A stretch of DNA of 33,568 nt. Origin: Ramlibacter sp. (GTDB taxonomy: Bacteria; Pseudomonadota; Gammaproteobacteria; Burkholderiales; Burkholderiaceae_C). Every line of letters begins with the position of its first letter. Position 1 is the stretch's first letter. The notes under the pieces are model-generated. The model was not told the DNA's origin and did not search any database. It was given only the letters and a program-made list of their open reading frames with translations. Location: contig JAQZBU010000078.1 in NCBI GenBank assembly GCA_029237735.1, positions 1-33,568 of the forward strand. Direction: 5' to 3'. This document shows positions 8,130-16,717 of this stretch, piece by piece. The position numbers and the translations under genes were made by a program.

Positions 8130-10706
8130 ATGGCACGCGACCGCACGACCCCTGGCTCTTCCATTGAAGACAACAAAGCCGACAAGGAGCCCAGGCAGGA
8201 AGCCCCGGCGGCACGTGGCTTCGTGCAGGTGCGGGGCGCGCGCGAGCACAACCTCAAGGACGTGGACCTCGACGTGCCGCGCGATGCGCTGGTGGTGTTC
8301 AGCGGCGTGTCGGGCTCGGGCAAGTCGTCGCTCGCATTCGGAACGCTCTATGCCGAGGCGCAGCGGCGCTACCTCGAATCGGTGTCGCCCTATGCGCGGC
8401 GGCTGATCGACCAGGCCGGTGTGCCTGACGTAGATTCGATCGAGGGCCTGCCGCCCGCGGTGGCCCTGCAACAGCAGCGCGGCACGCCCAGCTCGCGATC
8501 TTCGGTGGGCAGCGTTACGACAATCTCGAGCCTGCTGCGCATGCTTTATTCCCGCGCCGGCAACTACCCGCCGAAACAGCCGATGCTCTACGCGGAGGAT
8601 TTCTCTCCCAACACGCCGCAAGGCGCGTGCCCGCGTTGCCACGGGCTCGGGCGTGTGTACGAGGTGACCGAGCAATCCATGGTGCCCGACGACTCGCTCT
8701 CCATCCGCGAGCGCGCCATCGCCGCCTGGCCGCCCGCATGGCATGGCCAGAACCTGCGCGACATCCTCGTCACGCTGGGCTATGACGTGGATAAGCCCTG
8801 GCGCGATCTGCCGAAGAAGGATCGCGACTGGATACTCTTCACCGACGAGACGCCGACCGTGCCGGTGTACGCCGGCTTCACGCCCAAGGAAACGCGGGCC
8901 GCGCTGCGCAGCAAGATGGAGCCCAGCTACATGGGCACCTTCACCGGTGCGCGCAACTACGTGCTGCATACCTTCGCCACAACGCAAAGCGCCTTGATGA
9001 AAAAGCGGGTGTCGCGCTACCTGACGGCGAGCATGTGCCCGCGGTGCGAAGGCAAGCGGCTCAAGCGCGAGGCCCTGTCGGTGACTTTCATGGGCCTGGA
9101 CATCGGCGAGTTGTCGCGACTGCCGCTGTCGCAGCTGGCGCAGCTGCTGCGCGACGTGCGGCGCACGCACAACCTCTCCGATGAAAAGCTGATCGCCGCG
9201 CAGCGGCTTGCGCGCGACCTGCTCGGCCGCGTCGCGACGCTGGAGCGGTTGGGCCTGGGCTATCTTTCGCTGGAGCGCAGCACGCCCACGCTGTCGCCGG
9301 GGGAACTGCAGCGCCTGCGCCTGGCGACGCAGCTCGGCTCGCACCTGTTCGGCGTCGTGTACGTGCTGGACGAGCCCTCGGCGGGCCTGCACCCCGCGGA
9401 CGGCGAAGCGCTGCTCGAGGCCCTGCAGCGACTCAAGGCCTCGGGCAACACGCTCTTCGTCGTCGAGCACGACCTTGCCGTGATGCGGCGCGCCGACTGG
9501 CTGGTGGATGTGGGGCCCGACGCGGGCGAGAAGGGAGGGCGCGTGCTCTACAGCGGCCCGCCCGAAGGGCTGCGCAAGGTGGAGCAGTCACACACCCGCG
9601 CCTACCTCTTCGGCGGGGCCGAGCGGCCTGCGCGCGTTCAACGCGAACCGCAGGCGTGGCTGCGCCTTGAGAACGTCACGCGCAACAACCTGAGCGGCCT
9701 CGACGTGGCGTTCCCGCTCGGCTGCTTCACGGTGGTCACGGGCGTGTCGGGGTCAGGCAAGTCCAGCCTGGTGAGCCAGGCGCTGATCGATCTGGTGTCG
9801 ACGCACCTGGGCAGCCCGGCGCCCGCCGACCACGACGACGAGCCGGAAAGCCTGGACAGCGGCGACCCAGGCGCGCCGACCAGCGGCCACATCGCCGAAG
9901 GCGCGAGCCGCATCCGCCGCCTGGTGCAGGTGGACCAGAAGCCGATCGGGCGCACGCCGCGCTCGAACCTCGCCACCTACACGGGCCTGTTCGATGCGGT
10001 GCGCAAGATCTTCGCCGCCACGCCGATGGCGAAGCGCCGGCGCTACGACGCGGGCCGCTTCTCGTTCAACATGCCCAAGGGCCGTTGCGAAACGTGCGAA
10101 GGCGAAGGCTTCGTCTCGGTCGAACTGCTGTTCATGCCCAGCGTCTACGCGCCTTGCCCCCAATGCCACGGCGCGCGCTACAACGCGCAGACGCTGGAGG
10201 TCACGTGGCAGGACAAGACGATCGCCCAGGTGCTGGGCATGACGGTGGACGAGGCGGCTGCGTTCTTCGGCGACGAAGCGCCGGTGGCTCGCCCGCTGCA
10301 GGTGCTGCGGGACATTGGCCTGGGCTATCTGCGCCTGGGCCAGCCGGCCACCGAGCTGTCCGGTGGCGAAGCCCAGCGTATCAAGCTGGCGACCGAGCTG
10401 CAGCGCACACAGCGCGGCGACGCCTTGTATGTGCTGGACGAACCGACCACGGGCCTGCACCCGGGCGACGTGGACCGGCTGATGCGGCAGCTCGATGGCC
10501 TGGTCGCCGCGGGCAACACCGTGATCGTCGTGGAACACGAGATGCGTGTGGCCGCGCAGGCCGACTGGGTGATCGACGTGGGCCCGGGCGCGGGTGGACA
10601 GGGCGGACGCATCGTCGCCCAAGGCAAGCCCCAGCAAGTCGCCGCCTCGAAGCAAAGCCGCACCGCACCCTACCTGGCGCAGTGCCTGAAGCCCTTCATA
10701 GCTTGA
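8130..10706 (+). CDS. uvrA: Class II UvrA (UvrA2)-like ABC ATPase
   Basis: An 858-residue UvrA homologue with two ABC ATPase halves: Walker A GVSGSGKSS near residue 60 and again near 540, and signatures LSPGELQR near 386 (degenerate) and LSGGEAQR near 741. Zinc-finger pairs are CPRCHGLG, CPRCEGKR and CETCEGEG...CPQCHGARY. Canonical UvrA has about 130 residues of UvrB-binding domain between the first helical block (RRYLESVSPYARR, PSSRSSVGSVTTIS) and the zinc finger PQGACPRCHGLG. Here these are separated only by about 25 residues, so the UvrB-binding domain is missing. This is the UvrA2 class, linked to DNA damage tolerance or drug resistance rather than classical excision repair. The ATG at 8130 was preferred over the GTG at 8088; no strong ribosome binding site separates them. 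Confidence 0.88.
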   Translation: MARDRTTPGSSIEDNKADKEPRQEAPAARGFVQVRGAREHNLKDVDLDVPRDALVVFSGVSGSGKSSLAFGTLYAEAQRRYLESVSPYARRLIDQAGVPDVDSIEGLPPAVALQQQRGTPSSRSSVGSVTTISSLLRMLYSRAGNYPPKQPMLYAEDFSPNTPQGACPRCHGLGRVYEVTEQSMVPDDSLSIRERAIAAWPPAWHGQNLRDILVTLGYDVDKPWRDLPKKDRDWILFTDETPTVPVYAGFTPKETRAALRSKMEPSYMGTFTGARNYVLHTFATTQSALMKKRVSRYLTASMCPRCEGKRLKREALSVTFMGLDIGELSRLPLSQLAQLLRDVRRTHNLSDEKLIAAQRLARDLLGRVATLERLGLGYLSLERSTPTLSPGELQRLRLATQLGSHLFGVVYVLDEPSAGLHPADGEALLEALQRLKASGNTLFVVEHDLAVMRRADWLVDVGPDAGEKGGRVLYSGPPEGLRKVEQSHTRAYLFGGAERPARVQREPQAWLRLENVTRNNLSGLDVAFPLGCFTVVTGVSGSGKSSLVSQALIDLVSTHLGSPAPADHDDEPESLDSGDPGAPTSGHIAEGASRIRRLVQVDQKPIGRTPRSNLATYTGLFDAVRKIFAATPMAKRRRYDAGRFSFNMPKGRCETCEGEGFVSVELLFMPSVYAPCPQCHGARYNAQTLEVTWQDKTIAQVLGMTVDEAAAFFGDEAPVARPLQVLRDIGLGYLRLGQPATELSGGEAQRIKLATELQRTQRGDALYVLDEPTTGLHPGDVDRLMRQLDGLVAAGNTVIVVEHEMRVAAQADWVIDVGPGAGGQGGRIVAQGKPQQVAASKQSRTAPYLAQCLKPFIA

Positions 10707-11202
10707 CGCCGAACGCCTTGCTGACCAAGGCGAGCGCCGCCGGGCTGTCCCAGGCCTGCGCTCCGTAATACTTGGCCAGCACCCGTCCCTTTGCGTCGAC
10801 GAGCAAGGTGAGCGGCAGCCGCTCGGCGCCCAACATGTGCTCTAGTACCAACCGGCTGTCGATGAAATTGTCGAAAGAGGTGTCCGTTTGCTTCACGAAC
10901 AGGGTGGCGCGGTCGATGTAGTCGTCGGTGGAGATGCCCACCACGTTGAACTTGCCGCCTGCGCGACGCGCGAGCCGCTGCAACGAAGGCATTTCCTCGC
11001 GGCAGGGCCCGCACCAGCTGGCCCAGACGTTGATGATGAGCGGTTTGCCGCGATAGTCCGACAGCATCCTCGACGGCCCCGCGATGCCGCGCATCGGAAC
11101 GTCGCGCAGGACGGCGCCCACCTCGACTTCGCCGGGCGTCCTGGACAAGGCCGGCTGCACGAGCATCAGCCCGAGCACGATGGACAGCAGGAGAGATTTC
11201 AT
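10696..11202 (-). CDS. TlpA/ResA-like thioredoxin-fold protein
   Basis: A 168-residue exported thioredoxin-family protein. It has a signal peptide (MKSLLLSIVLGLMLVQPALS), the redox motif WCGPC (C64, C67) in INVWASWCGPCREEMP, and the later cis-proline region RLPLTLLVDAKG. TlpA/ResA proteins reduce disulfides in the periplasm, often for cytochrome c maturation or copper-centre assembly. I placed the start at the ATG at 11202 because it begins the signal peptide; upstream codons add only basic, non-conserved residues. Its 3' end overlaps the 3' end of uvrA2 by 11 bases in convergent orientation. The specific partner is unknown. Confidence 0.85.
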   Translation of the reverse strand: MKSLLLSIVLGLMLVQPALSRTPGEVEVGAVLRDVPMRGIAGPSRMLSDYRGKPLIINVWASWCGPCREEMPSLQRLARRAGGKFNVVGISTDDYIDRATLFVKQTDTSFDNFIDSRLVLEHMLGAERLPLTLLVDAKGRVLAKYYGAQAWDSPAALALVSKAFGVKL

Positions 11203-11297
11203 TCGCCGCCCGAGGATGCCACGCCCTTGCCGGGCGCACTTGCGAAAGGTCAAGTCGGGCCCCACGGCCGCGCGCAAGCTGCCACAATGCAGCGGTC

Positions 11298-12206
11298 ATG
11301 AAAACCGTGAGTCTTATCGGTGCGCCGACCGACGTCGGTGCCAGCGTGCGCGGCGCCGGCATGGGGCCGGATGCATTGCGGGTGGCCGGGCTGTTCGAGG
11401 CGCTGCGTTCGCACAAGCTCAACGTCATCGATCACGGCAACCTCGCCGGGCCGCCGACGCCGTGGACCGCGCCCACGGGTGGCGTGCGCCACCTGGAGGA
11501 GGTGGTGGCCTGGAACCGCTCGGTGTTCGACCGCGTCGCCGCCGTACTCGCCGCCGGCCAAGTGCCGTTGCTGATGGGCGGCGACCATTGCCTGGCCATC
11601 GGCTCGATCAGCGCGGTGGCGCGGCACTGCCGCTATGCGAAGAAGCACCTGCGCGTGATCTGGCTGGACGCACACACCGACATCAACAACGAAACCATCA
11701 GCCCCTCGGGCAATGTGCACGGCATGCCGGTATCGTGCCTGCTCGGGCGCGGCCCCAAGTCGCTCGTGGGATGGAGCGGCCAGCCCGCGGCGATCTCGCC
11801 GGAGGACATCGACTTCATCGGCATCCGCAGCGTGGACGCCCAGGAGAAGGAGGCGATCCGCCAGCTCGGGCTGCAGGTGTTCGACATGCGGCATATCGAC
11901 GAGCACGGCATGCGAAACACCATGCTCGAGGCGCTGCACGACATCGATGACGACACTCATTTGCACGTGAGCTTCGATCTCGATTGCCTGGACCCCGCCG
12001 ATGCGCCCGGCGTGGGCACGGGCGTGCGCGGCGGACCGACGTATCGCGAGCTGCAGCTGTGCATGGAGATGATCGCCGACACGGGGCGGCTCGGCTCGCT
12101 CGACGTGGTCGAAATCAACCCCGCACTGGACGTGCGCAACCGTACTGCTGAGCTGGCTGTGGAGTTCGTGCAGAGCTTGTTCGGCGCGTCCACGCTGGCG
12201 CGCTAG
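11298..12206 (+). CDS. rocF: Arginase
   Basis: A 302-residue ureohydrolase. All manganese-site motifs are present: GGDHCLAIGS (H97), WLDAHTDIN (D124, H126, D128), SGNVHGMPVS (H141) and SFDLDCLDP (D227, D229), with E272 in VEINPALD. The last block followed by NRTAELA, and the TYREL segment, favour arginase (L-arginine to ornithine and urea) over agmatinase or formimidoylglutamase. The protein has the usual length and is cytoplasmic. It is transcribed divergently from the tlpA-like gene with about 95 bases between the two start codons, and is followed 124 bases later by rsbR. No ornithine aminotransferase or urease genes are nearby. Confidence 0.92.
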   Translation: MKTVSLIGAPTDVGASVRGAGMGPDALRVAGLFEALRSHKLNVIDHGNLAGPPTPWTAPTGGVRHLEEVVAWNRSVFDRVAAVLAAGQVPLLMGGDHCLAIGSISAVARHCRYAKKHLRVIWLDAHTDINNETISPSGNVHGMPVSCLLGRGPKSLVGWSGQPAAISPEDIDFIGIRSVDAQEKEAIRQLGLQVFDMRHIDEHGMRNTMLEALHDIDDDTHLHVSFDLDCLDPADAPGVGTGVRGGPTYRELQLCMEMIADTGRLGSLDVVEINPALDVRNRTAELAVEFVQSLFGASTLAR

Positions 12207-12330
12207 AAAATCGAGCTTGCCGCCCCACGGGTTTCCCTGCCCAGCACATAATTGCGGTCGTTCCCGATTGTCCGTCGCCGATGGCTCTTGAACGTCGAGT
12301 GAGTAAACCTTGGCACAGAAAGATACGGGG

Positions 12331-13173
12331 ATGGCTGCCATCCTAAAAGGAAACGAGACCGCCATCCTGCGCGAGTGGGTCAAGCAGCAAATGGCCCACG
12401 GCGGCGCACGCGGTCAGGGCGAGGCCCAAACCGAATTGCAGTCGCGTGAGTTTCTCAATACCTTTTCCTCGGCCGTGCAGCACAGCTATGACGAAGACCT
12501 GGCCGGCGAGCGCTGGGACGACGTGCGAAGCGCACTCGGCGCGCTCTCGCGGGAGCGAGCGATCTCCGGCTCTTCGCCGTCGCAGACCGCCACATTCGTC
12601 TTTTCGCTGAAGAAGCCGCTGTTCGACGCGCTGCGTCGCACTTACTCCGACGACGCGCGGCGCCTGAACGAGGAAACCTGGCTGGCTTCCAGCGTCATCG
12701 ACAAGCTCGGCCTGGTCACCATGGAGGCCTACCAGAAGGGCCGCGAGCAGGTCATCAGCCGACAGCAGCAGGAGCTGCTCGACTTGTCCACTCCTGTGAT
12801 CAAGCTGTGGGACGGCATCGTCGCCGTCCCCCTGATCGGTACCCTCGACAGCGAACGCACGCAGGTCGTCATGGAAAGCCTGCTCGAGGCGATCGTCGAG
12901 AACGAAGCCACGGTGGCCATCATCGACATCACGGGTGTGCCGACGGTGGACACGCTGGTGGCGCAGCACCTGCTCAAGGCCGTGGCGGCGGCGCGCCTCA
13001 TGGGCACTGACTGCATTATCAGCGGCATCCGTCCGCAAATCGCCCAGACCATCGTGCACCTGGGCGTCGACCTGGGCGACGTGGTCACCAAGGCAACGCT
13101 GGCGGATGCGCTTCGAATCGCGCTGGCCAAGCGCGATCTGACTGTCACTGCCGCCCTGCGGCGCGCCGCATAA
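12331..13173 (+). CDS. rsbR: RsbR-type stressosome scaffold protein
   Basis: A 280-residue protein with a helical N-terminal sensor-like domain (about 1-150) and a C-terminal STAS domain (about 165-270) containing IIDITGVPTVDTLVAQHLL and SGIRPQIAQTIVHLGVDL. This is very close to the pattern of Bacillus RsbR, including the threonines phosphorylated by RsbT in that system (VDT). RsbR and RsbS form the large stressosome that captures the RsbT kinase. I used the ATG at 12331; a TTG at 12310 in the same frame would add seven residues. It is the first gene of a compact rsbR-rsbS-rsbT-phosphatase-kinase unit. The N-terminal domain should set the signal; which signal is unknown. Confidence 0.87.
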   Translation: MAAILKGNETAILREWVKQQMAHGGARGQGEAQTELQSREFLNTFSSAVQHSYDEDLAGERWDDVRSALGALSRERAISGSSPSQTATFVFSLKKPLFDALRRTYSDDARRLNEETWLASSVIDKLGLVTMEAYQKGREQVISRQQQELLDLSTPVIKLWDGIVAVPLIGTLDSERTQVVMESLLEAIVENEATVAIIDITGVPTVDTLVAQHLLKAVAAARLMGTDCIISGIRPQIAQTIVHLGVDLGDVVTKATLADALRIALAKRDLTVTAALRRAA

Positions 13174-13183
13174 GGCTGCGATC

Positions 13184-13561
13184 TTGGACCAGATTCCCAT
13201 CCTCAAGCTGGGCAACGTCCTGCTGGTGACGATCCAGGTCGAGCTGCATGACCAGCTCGCGATGACGCTTCAGGACGACCTGACCCACAAGCTGTCGAAG
13301 ACGCGCGCCCGCGGCGTGCTGATCGACATCTCGGCGCTGGAGATCGTCGACTCTTTCATCGGTCGCTCGCTGGCGCACATCGCCGGAATCGCGCGGGTGA
13401 TGGACGCTACCACGGTGCTGGTGGGCATGCGGCCCGCCGTGGCCATTACGCTGGTCGAGCTGGGTATGTCGCTGACCGGCATCCGCACGGCCCTGAACGT
13501 CGAAAAGGGAATGCAACTCCTGCGCGAATCCATGGATGAGCAGGAGAGCTTCCATCAATGA
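13184..13561 (+). CDS. rsbS: RsbS-type STAS-domain antagonist
   Basis: A 125-residue single STAS-domain protein, the size of RsbS. S57 in LEIVDSFIGRSL corresponds to the serine of Bacillus RsbS that RsbT phosphorylates, and the remaining block (LVGMRPAVAITLVELGMSL) is typical. It forms the stressosome core with RsbR and holds RsbT until phosphorylated. It starts with TTG at 13184, 10 bases after the rsbR stop; no ATG or GTG fits the family N-terminus (MDQIPILKLGNVLLV). Its 3' end overlaps the rsbT start by 26 bases. Confidence 0.88.
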   Translation: MDQIPILKLGNVLLVTIQVELHDQLAMTLQDDLTHKLSKTRARGVLIDISALEIVDSFIGRSLAHIAGIARVMDATTVLVGMRPAVAITLVELGMSLTGIRTALNVEKGMQLLRESMDEQESFHQ

Positions 13562-13964
13562 ACTAAATAGCGTCGTCTACCCCGTCCGCAGCGCCGAACA
13601 GCTGAGCCTTGCGCGCCGGGCCGTGCTGGAATGGGCGACGCGGTTGGAGTTCAGCCTTGTCGACCGCACCAAGTTCGTCACGGCCGCCAGCGAGCTGGCG
13701 CGCAACACGTGGGTGCACGGCAAGGGCGGCGAGATGACGATGACCCAGCTCGAACGCGACGGCCGGACCGGCCTCCGGCTGGTCTTCGCCGACACCGGCC
13801 CCGGCATCCCGGACATCGGCCGGGCGCTCACGGACGGCTACAGCAGCGCGGGCAGCATGGGCAAGGGCCTGGGCGGCGCCAAGCGGCTGGTCCACGAGTT
13901 CGACATCGCTTCGGAACCGGGCCAAGGAACGAGCGTGACGGTGATCCAGTGGAAGCGACGATAG
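13536..13964 (+). CDS. rsbT: RsbT-type serine/threonine kinase (GHKL ATPase)
   Basis: A 142-residue anti-sigma-type kinase. The N box is SELARNTWVHG, the G1 box ADTGPGIPD and the G2 region GSMGKGLGGAKRLVHEFD, as in RsbT/RsbW proteins. RsbT phosphorylates RsbS and RsbR and, once released, activates a partner protein; in Bacillus that is the phosphatase RsbU, which is not present here. The ATG at 13536 lies within the rsbS gene in another frame, giving a 26-base overlap. The next gene starts inside its last codons. Here the released kinase may act on one of the two downstream proteins, which is inference from gene order. Confidence 0.88.
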   Translation: MSRRASINELNSVVYPVRSAEQLSLARRAVLEWATRLEFSLVDRTKFVTAASELARNTWVHGKGGEMTMTQLERDGRTGLRLVFADTGPGIPDIGRALTDGYSSAGSMGKGLGGAKRLVHEFDIASEPGQGTSVTVIQWKRR

Positions 13965-14947
13965 AGGTGAACGAGCCCAGCCAGGTCGCCGAAGTCAGGC
14001 GCCTGGTGACCGACGCCGGCGCCCGATCGGGGTTCGGCGCGTCGGACCTTGGCCGGGCCGCGCTGGTCGCCACCGAGGTCGCGACGAACCTCGTCAAGTA
14101 CGGCAAGCAAGGCATGGTGACGGTGAGCACGTTCGTCGATGGCGACACCGCCGGGGTCGACCTGGTGGCGGCGGACCGAGGCCCGGGATTTGCCGACTTC
14201 GCGTCCTCGGCGCGCGACGGCCACTCCACCGGCGGCAGCCTGGGCATCGGGCTGGGCGCCATCCTGCGCGCGTCCGACGCGTTCGACGTCTACAGCATCG
14301 AAGGACAAGGGTCGGCATTGTTCTCGCGCATCGCCCGGGGCAGGGCGCTCGCGCCGGCCGCCGGCCTGGTCGTGGCGGCCCGCTCCATGCCCAAGAGCGG
14401 CCAGGTGGAGTGCGGCGATGGCTGGGGCTTCGCGCGGGCCGGCCGCTGGCAGCGGCTGTGCGTCGTCGACGGCCTTGGCCACGGGCCGCTGGCCGCCTCC
14501 GCATCGAAGCAGGCGATCGAGATCTTCTGCGCCGCCGAGGAGCGCGATTCGCCCGCGGACATCATCCGGCGTGCACACCAGAAACTCAAATACACGCGAG
14601 GGGTCGTGATGGGCGTGATTGCCATCGATGCGAAGGAGCACAAGGCCTGCTTCTCCGGGGTGGGCAATATCGCTGGCCTCTTGCATGCGGGCGGGCAGGT
14701 GCACCACCTGTTGTCCATCGATGGCGTCGTCGGCTACAACATGCGAGCGGCGCGCGATCGGGCGTTGCCCTGGTCTGCCGACGGCGCTGTCATTATGGCC
14801 AGCGACGGCCTGTCCACGCGCTGGAACCTGGCGCGCTATCCCGGACTACTTGCGCGGAACCCGGCCCTGGTCGCCGCAGTGCTGTACCGCGACTTCGCGC
14901 GCGACAACGACGACGCCACCATCGCGGTGGCCATGGAGCGCAGATGA
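13949..14947 (+). CDS. ATP-binding/SpoIIE-like PP2C phosphatase fusion (RsbX-like)
   Basis: A 332-residue protein with two domains. Residues about 5-135 form a GHKL ATPase of the RsbW/RsbT kind (VATEVATNLVKYG, ADRGPGFADF, GSLGIGLGAILRAS). Residues about 145-330 form a PP2C-like SpoIIE/RsbX phosphatase with metal-binding acids in VVDGLGHGPLA, MASDGLSTRW and NDDATIAV. RsbX resets the stressosome by dephosphorylating RsbR and RsbS, so this protein could both bind ATP or phosphorylate and dephosphorylate the same STAS proteins. I used the GTG at 13949, overlapping the rsbT end by 16 bases; a GTG at 13967 is possible. The stop overlaps the next ATG (ATGA), so the pair is coupled. Confidence 0.82.
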   Translation: MEATIEVNEPSQVAEVRRLVTDAGARSGFGASDLGRAALVATEVATNLVKYGKQGMVTVSTFVDGDTAGVDLVAADRGPGFADFASSARDGHSTGGSLGIGLGAILRASDAFDVYSIEGQGSALFSRIARGRALAPAAGLVVAARSMPKSGQVECGDGWGFARAGRWQRLCVVDGLGHGPLAASASKQAIEIFCAAEERDSPADIIRRAHQKLKYTRGVVMGVIAIDAKEHKACFSGVGNIAGLLHAGGQVHHLLSIDGVVGYNMRAARDRALPWSADGAVIMASDGLSTRWNLARYPGLLARNPALVAAVLYRDFARDNDDATIAVAMERR

Positions 14948-16224
14948 ACTATCCCATCCTCACCACCCGCATTACTGCGCAAGGGCTCGTACCCCTGCGA
15001 ACCCGCGCCCGGCAGGTCGGCGAGCTGTTCGGCCTGGACAAGATGCAGCGCACGCGGTTTATCACCGCGCTCTCAGAGATCGCGCGCAATGCGGTGCAAT
15101 ACGCGGGCGGCGGGACGGTGACGTTCCTGCTCGACGCCGGCACCGCCGCGCAGCCCGTGCAAAGCCTGCTGGCACAGGTCGCCGACAAGGGGCCGGGCAT
15201 CGCCGATCTGGAGGGCGTGCTCAAGGGTCGCCTGAACGAGCGGCTGCAGGTGCCGCTGGGCATCGTCGGATCCAGGCGCTTGGTGGACAGCCTTGAATTC
15301 GAGCAACCGGCCGGCGGCGGCACGGTGGCGACGCTGTCCATGTTGCTGAATCGAATCGCCCCCCGGCTCTCGCCCCACGACGTCGCCCGGCTGGTCGAGA
15401 CCCTGGCGCGGCGAAAACCCGAAACCCCGATGGAGGAACTCGAGCAGCAGAACCGCGAAATGATGGACGCGCTGCAGGAATTGCGCAGCCAGCAGCTGGA
15501 GCTCCAGCGGGCCGACGAGCGCAAGAACCAGTTCCTTGCGACGCTCGCGCACGAGCTTCGCAACCCCCTCGGGACGCTGCACATGACACTGGAGATCATG
15601 CGGCGCCATGAATACATGCCCGCGACCCAGCTTGCAGAGCGGCGCGAGGTGATGGCGCGGCAGACCGAGCAACTGACGCGTCTTGTCGACGACTTGCTGG
15701 ATGTGTCGCGCATCAGCCTCGGGAAGGTGGAGCTGGACCGGCGGGACACTGAGGTGAACGAACTCGTCCGCCAGGCGCTGGAGATGACGCAAGGCGCGAT
15801 CCAGGGGAAAGGCCACGCCGTGACGCTACGCCCGTCCGATGCCGCCCTGCCGGTCAATGTCGATGTCACGCGCCTGAAGCAGGTGCTGTGCAACCTGATC
15901 CACAACGCCGCACGCTACACGCCGACCGGCGGCGCCATCGACATCAGCGTGCGGCGCGAGGAAGCTTTCGCGGTCATCGACGTCGTGGACAACGGCATTG
16001 GCATCCCCGCCGATGTGCTGCCTGTCGTGTTCGGCCTCTTCGTGCAGGGCGGCAATGCCCCGGACGAGCAGCGCGGCGGTCTTGGCGTGGGCCTGACGCT
16101 GGTGAAGCGCTTGGTCGAAGCCCATGGCGGCACCGTCAACGCCAACAGCGCCGGGCCGGGCCAAGGCAGCCGATTCACGGTGAGCCTGCCGTTGTCGGGC
16201 CGCGCCCAGACGCCGCCCGCGTAA
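14944..16224 (+). CDS. Sensor histidine kinase with extra N-terminal RsbT-like ATPase domain
   Basis: A 426-residue cytoplasmic kinase with no membrane segments. Residues about 1-135 are a GHKL ATPase of the RsbT type (LSEIARNAVQYAGGG, VADKGPGIADLEG, PLGIVGSRRLVDS). A coiled coil at about 160-195 leads to a HisKA domain with phospho-acceptor H203 in TLAHELRNPLG, then a second ATPase (NLIHNAARYTP, VDNGIGIPADV, GLGVGLTLVKRLVEAHGG). It has no receiver domain. The ATG at 14944 overlaps the preceding stop, so it is the fifth coupled gene of the rsb unit. It converges on the acidic-protein gene. The two ATPase types in one chain suggest a link from stressosome release to two-component signalling, which is inference. 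Confidence 0.84.
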   Translation: MNYPILTTRITAQGLVPLRTRARQVGELFGLDKMQRTRFITALSEIARNAVQYAGGGTVTFLLDAGTAAQPVQSLLAQVADKGPGIADLEGVLKGRLNERLQVPLGIVGSRRLVDSLEFEQPAGGGTVATLSMLLNRIAPRLSPHDVARLVETLARRKPETPMEELEQQNREMMDALQELRSQQLELQRADERKNQFLATLAHELRNPLGTLHMTLEIMRRHEYMPATQLAERREVMARQTEQLTRLVDDLLDVSRISLGKVELDRRDTEVNELVRQALEMTQGAIQGKGHAVTLRPSDAALPVNVDVTRLKQVLCNLIHNAARYTPTGGAIDISVRREEAFAVIDVVDNGIGIPADVLPVVFGLFVQGGNAPDEQRGGLGVGLTLVKRLVEAHGGTVNANSAGPGQGSRFTVSLPLSGRAQTPPA

Positions 16225-16228
16225 GCCG

Positions 16229-16546
16229 CTAGGCCTCGTCCTGATCCAGGCCGGTCTGGTCCGAATCCAGGTCGGTCATCGTGTCGCCGCTGTCGTCCGC
16301 GACGACTTCGCCGTCCTTCATGTTCACGATGCGGTCGGGAAGAATGTCGCCACCCTCGCGCCCCTCTCCGGGCGTGACCGAGCCACGCTCGCCGGTTCCG
16401 CTTGCGTCGCTGTCGGCGTGAACTTCGGAAGTGCCCATCGCGTCACTGCCGGAATCCGAGCTGTCGCTCGGACCCAGCAATTCCGCGTCGCGGCCGCTCG
16501 GTACGGTGGGTGCGGTTTCCGCGCCCAGAATGCTGCTGTAGGCCAT
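16229..16546 (-). CDS. Small highly acidic hypothetical protein
   Basis: A 105-residue protein very rich in Asp, Glu, Ser and Gly, with acidic runs such as GPSDSSDSGSDAMG and TMTDLDSDQTGLDQDEA. The N-terminus (MAYSSILGAETAPTVPSGRD) and the short DRIVNMKDGEVV block look conserved-like; the rest appears disordered. AAGGAC precedes the ATG at 16546. It ends 5 bases from the convergent kinase gene and diverges from the CheB-CheR hybrid gene. Function is unknown; I do not recognise a domain. Confidence 0.6.
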   Translation of the reverse strand: MAYSSILGAETAPTVPSGRDAELLGPSDSSDSGSDAMGTSEVHADSDASGTGERGSVTPGEGREGGDILPDRIVNMKDGEVVADDSGDTMTDLDSDQTGLDQDEA

Positions 16547-16655
16547 TGCGCAGGTCCTTCGAAGTTGAGTTGCGCTCAGTTTCCCGCCGCGTAGGCGAGA
16601 GCGGCGTCGGAAGCGCGAGCGCTGTGCTGTGGGACTGCGCCTGCGGCGGCGGATA

Positions 16656-16683
16656 TTGGAAAATGAACTTAAAAGCGCATAAT
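16656..16683 (+). promoter_or_regulatory. Candidate sigma-70-like promoter of the CheB-CheR hybrid gene
   Basis: TTGGAA (16656-16661) and CATAAT (16678-16683) are separated by 16 bases in an AT-rich island, 35 bases upstream of the ATG at 16718. The 171-base divergent region otherwise shows no recognisable feature. The match is by eye only. Confidence 0.4.
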
Positions 16684-16717
16684 TCATAGTCGAGCTCGAG
16701 GACACTCCGAGGACAGG

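Noticed and set aside
12217..12252. Promoter for rsbR from TTGCCG and CATAAT
   Set aside because: The spacing of 24 bases is too long for sigma-70, and no better -35 fits.
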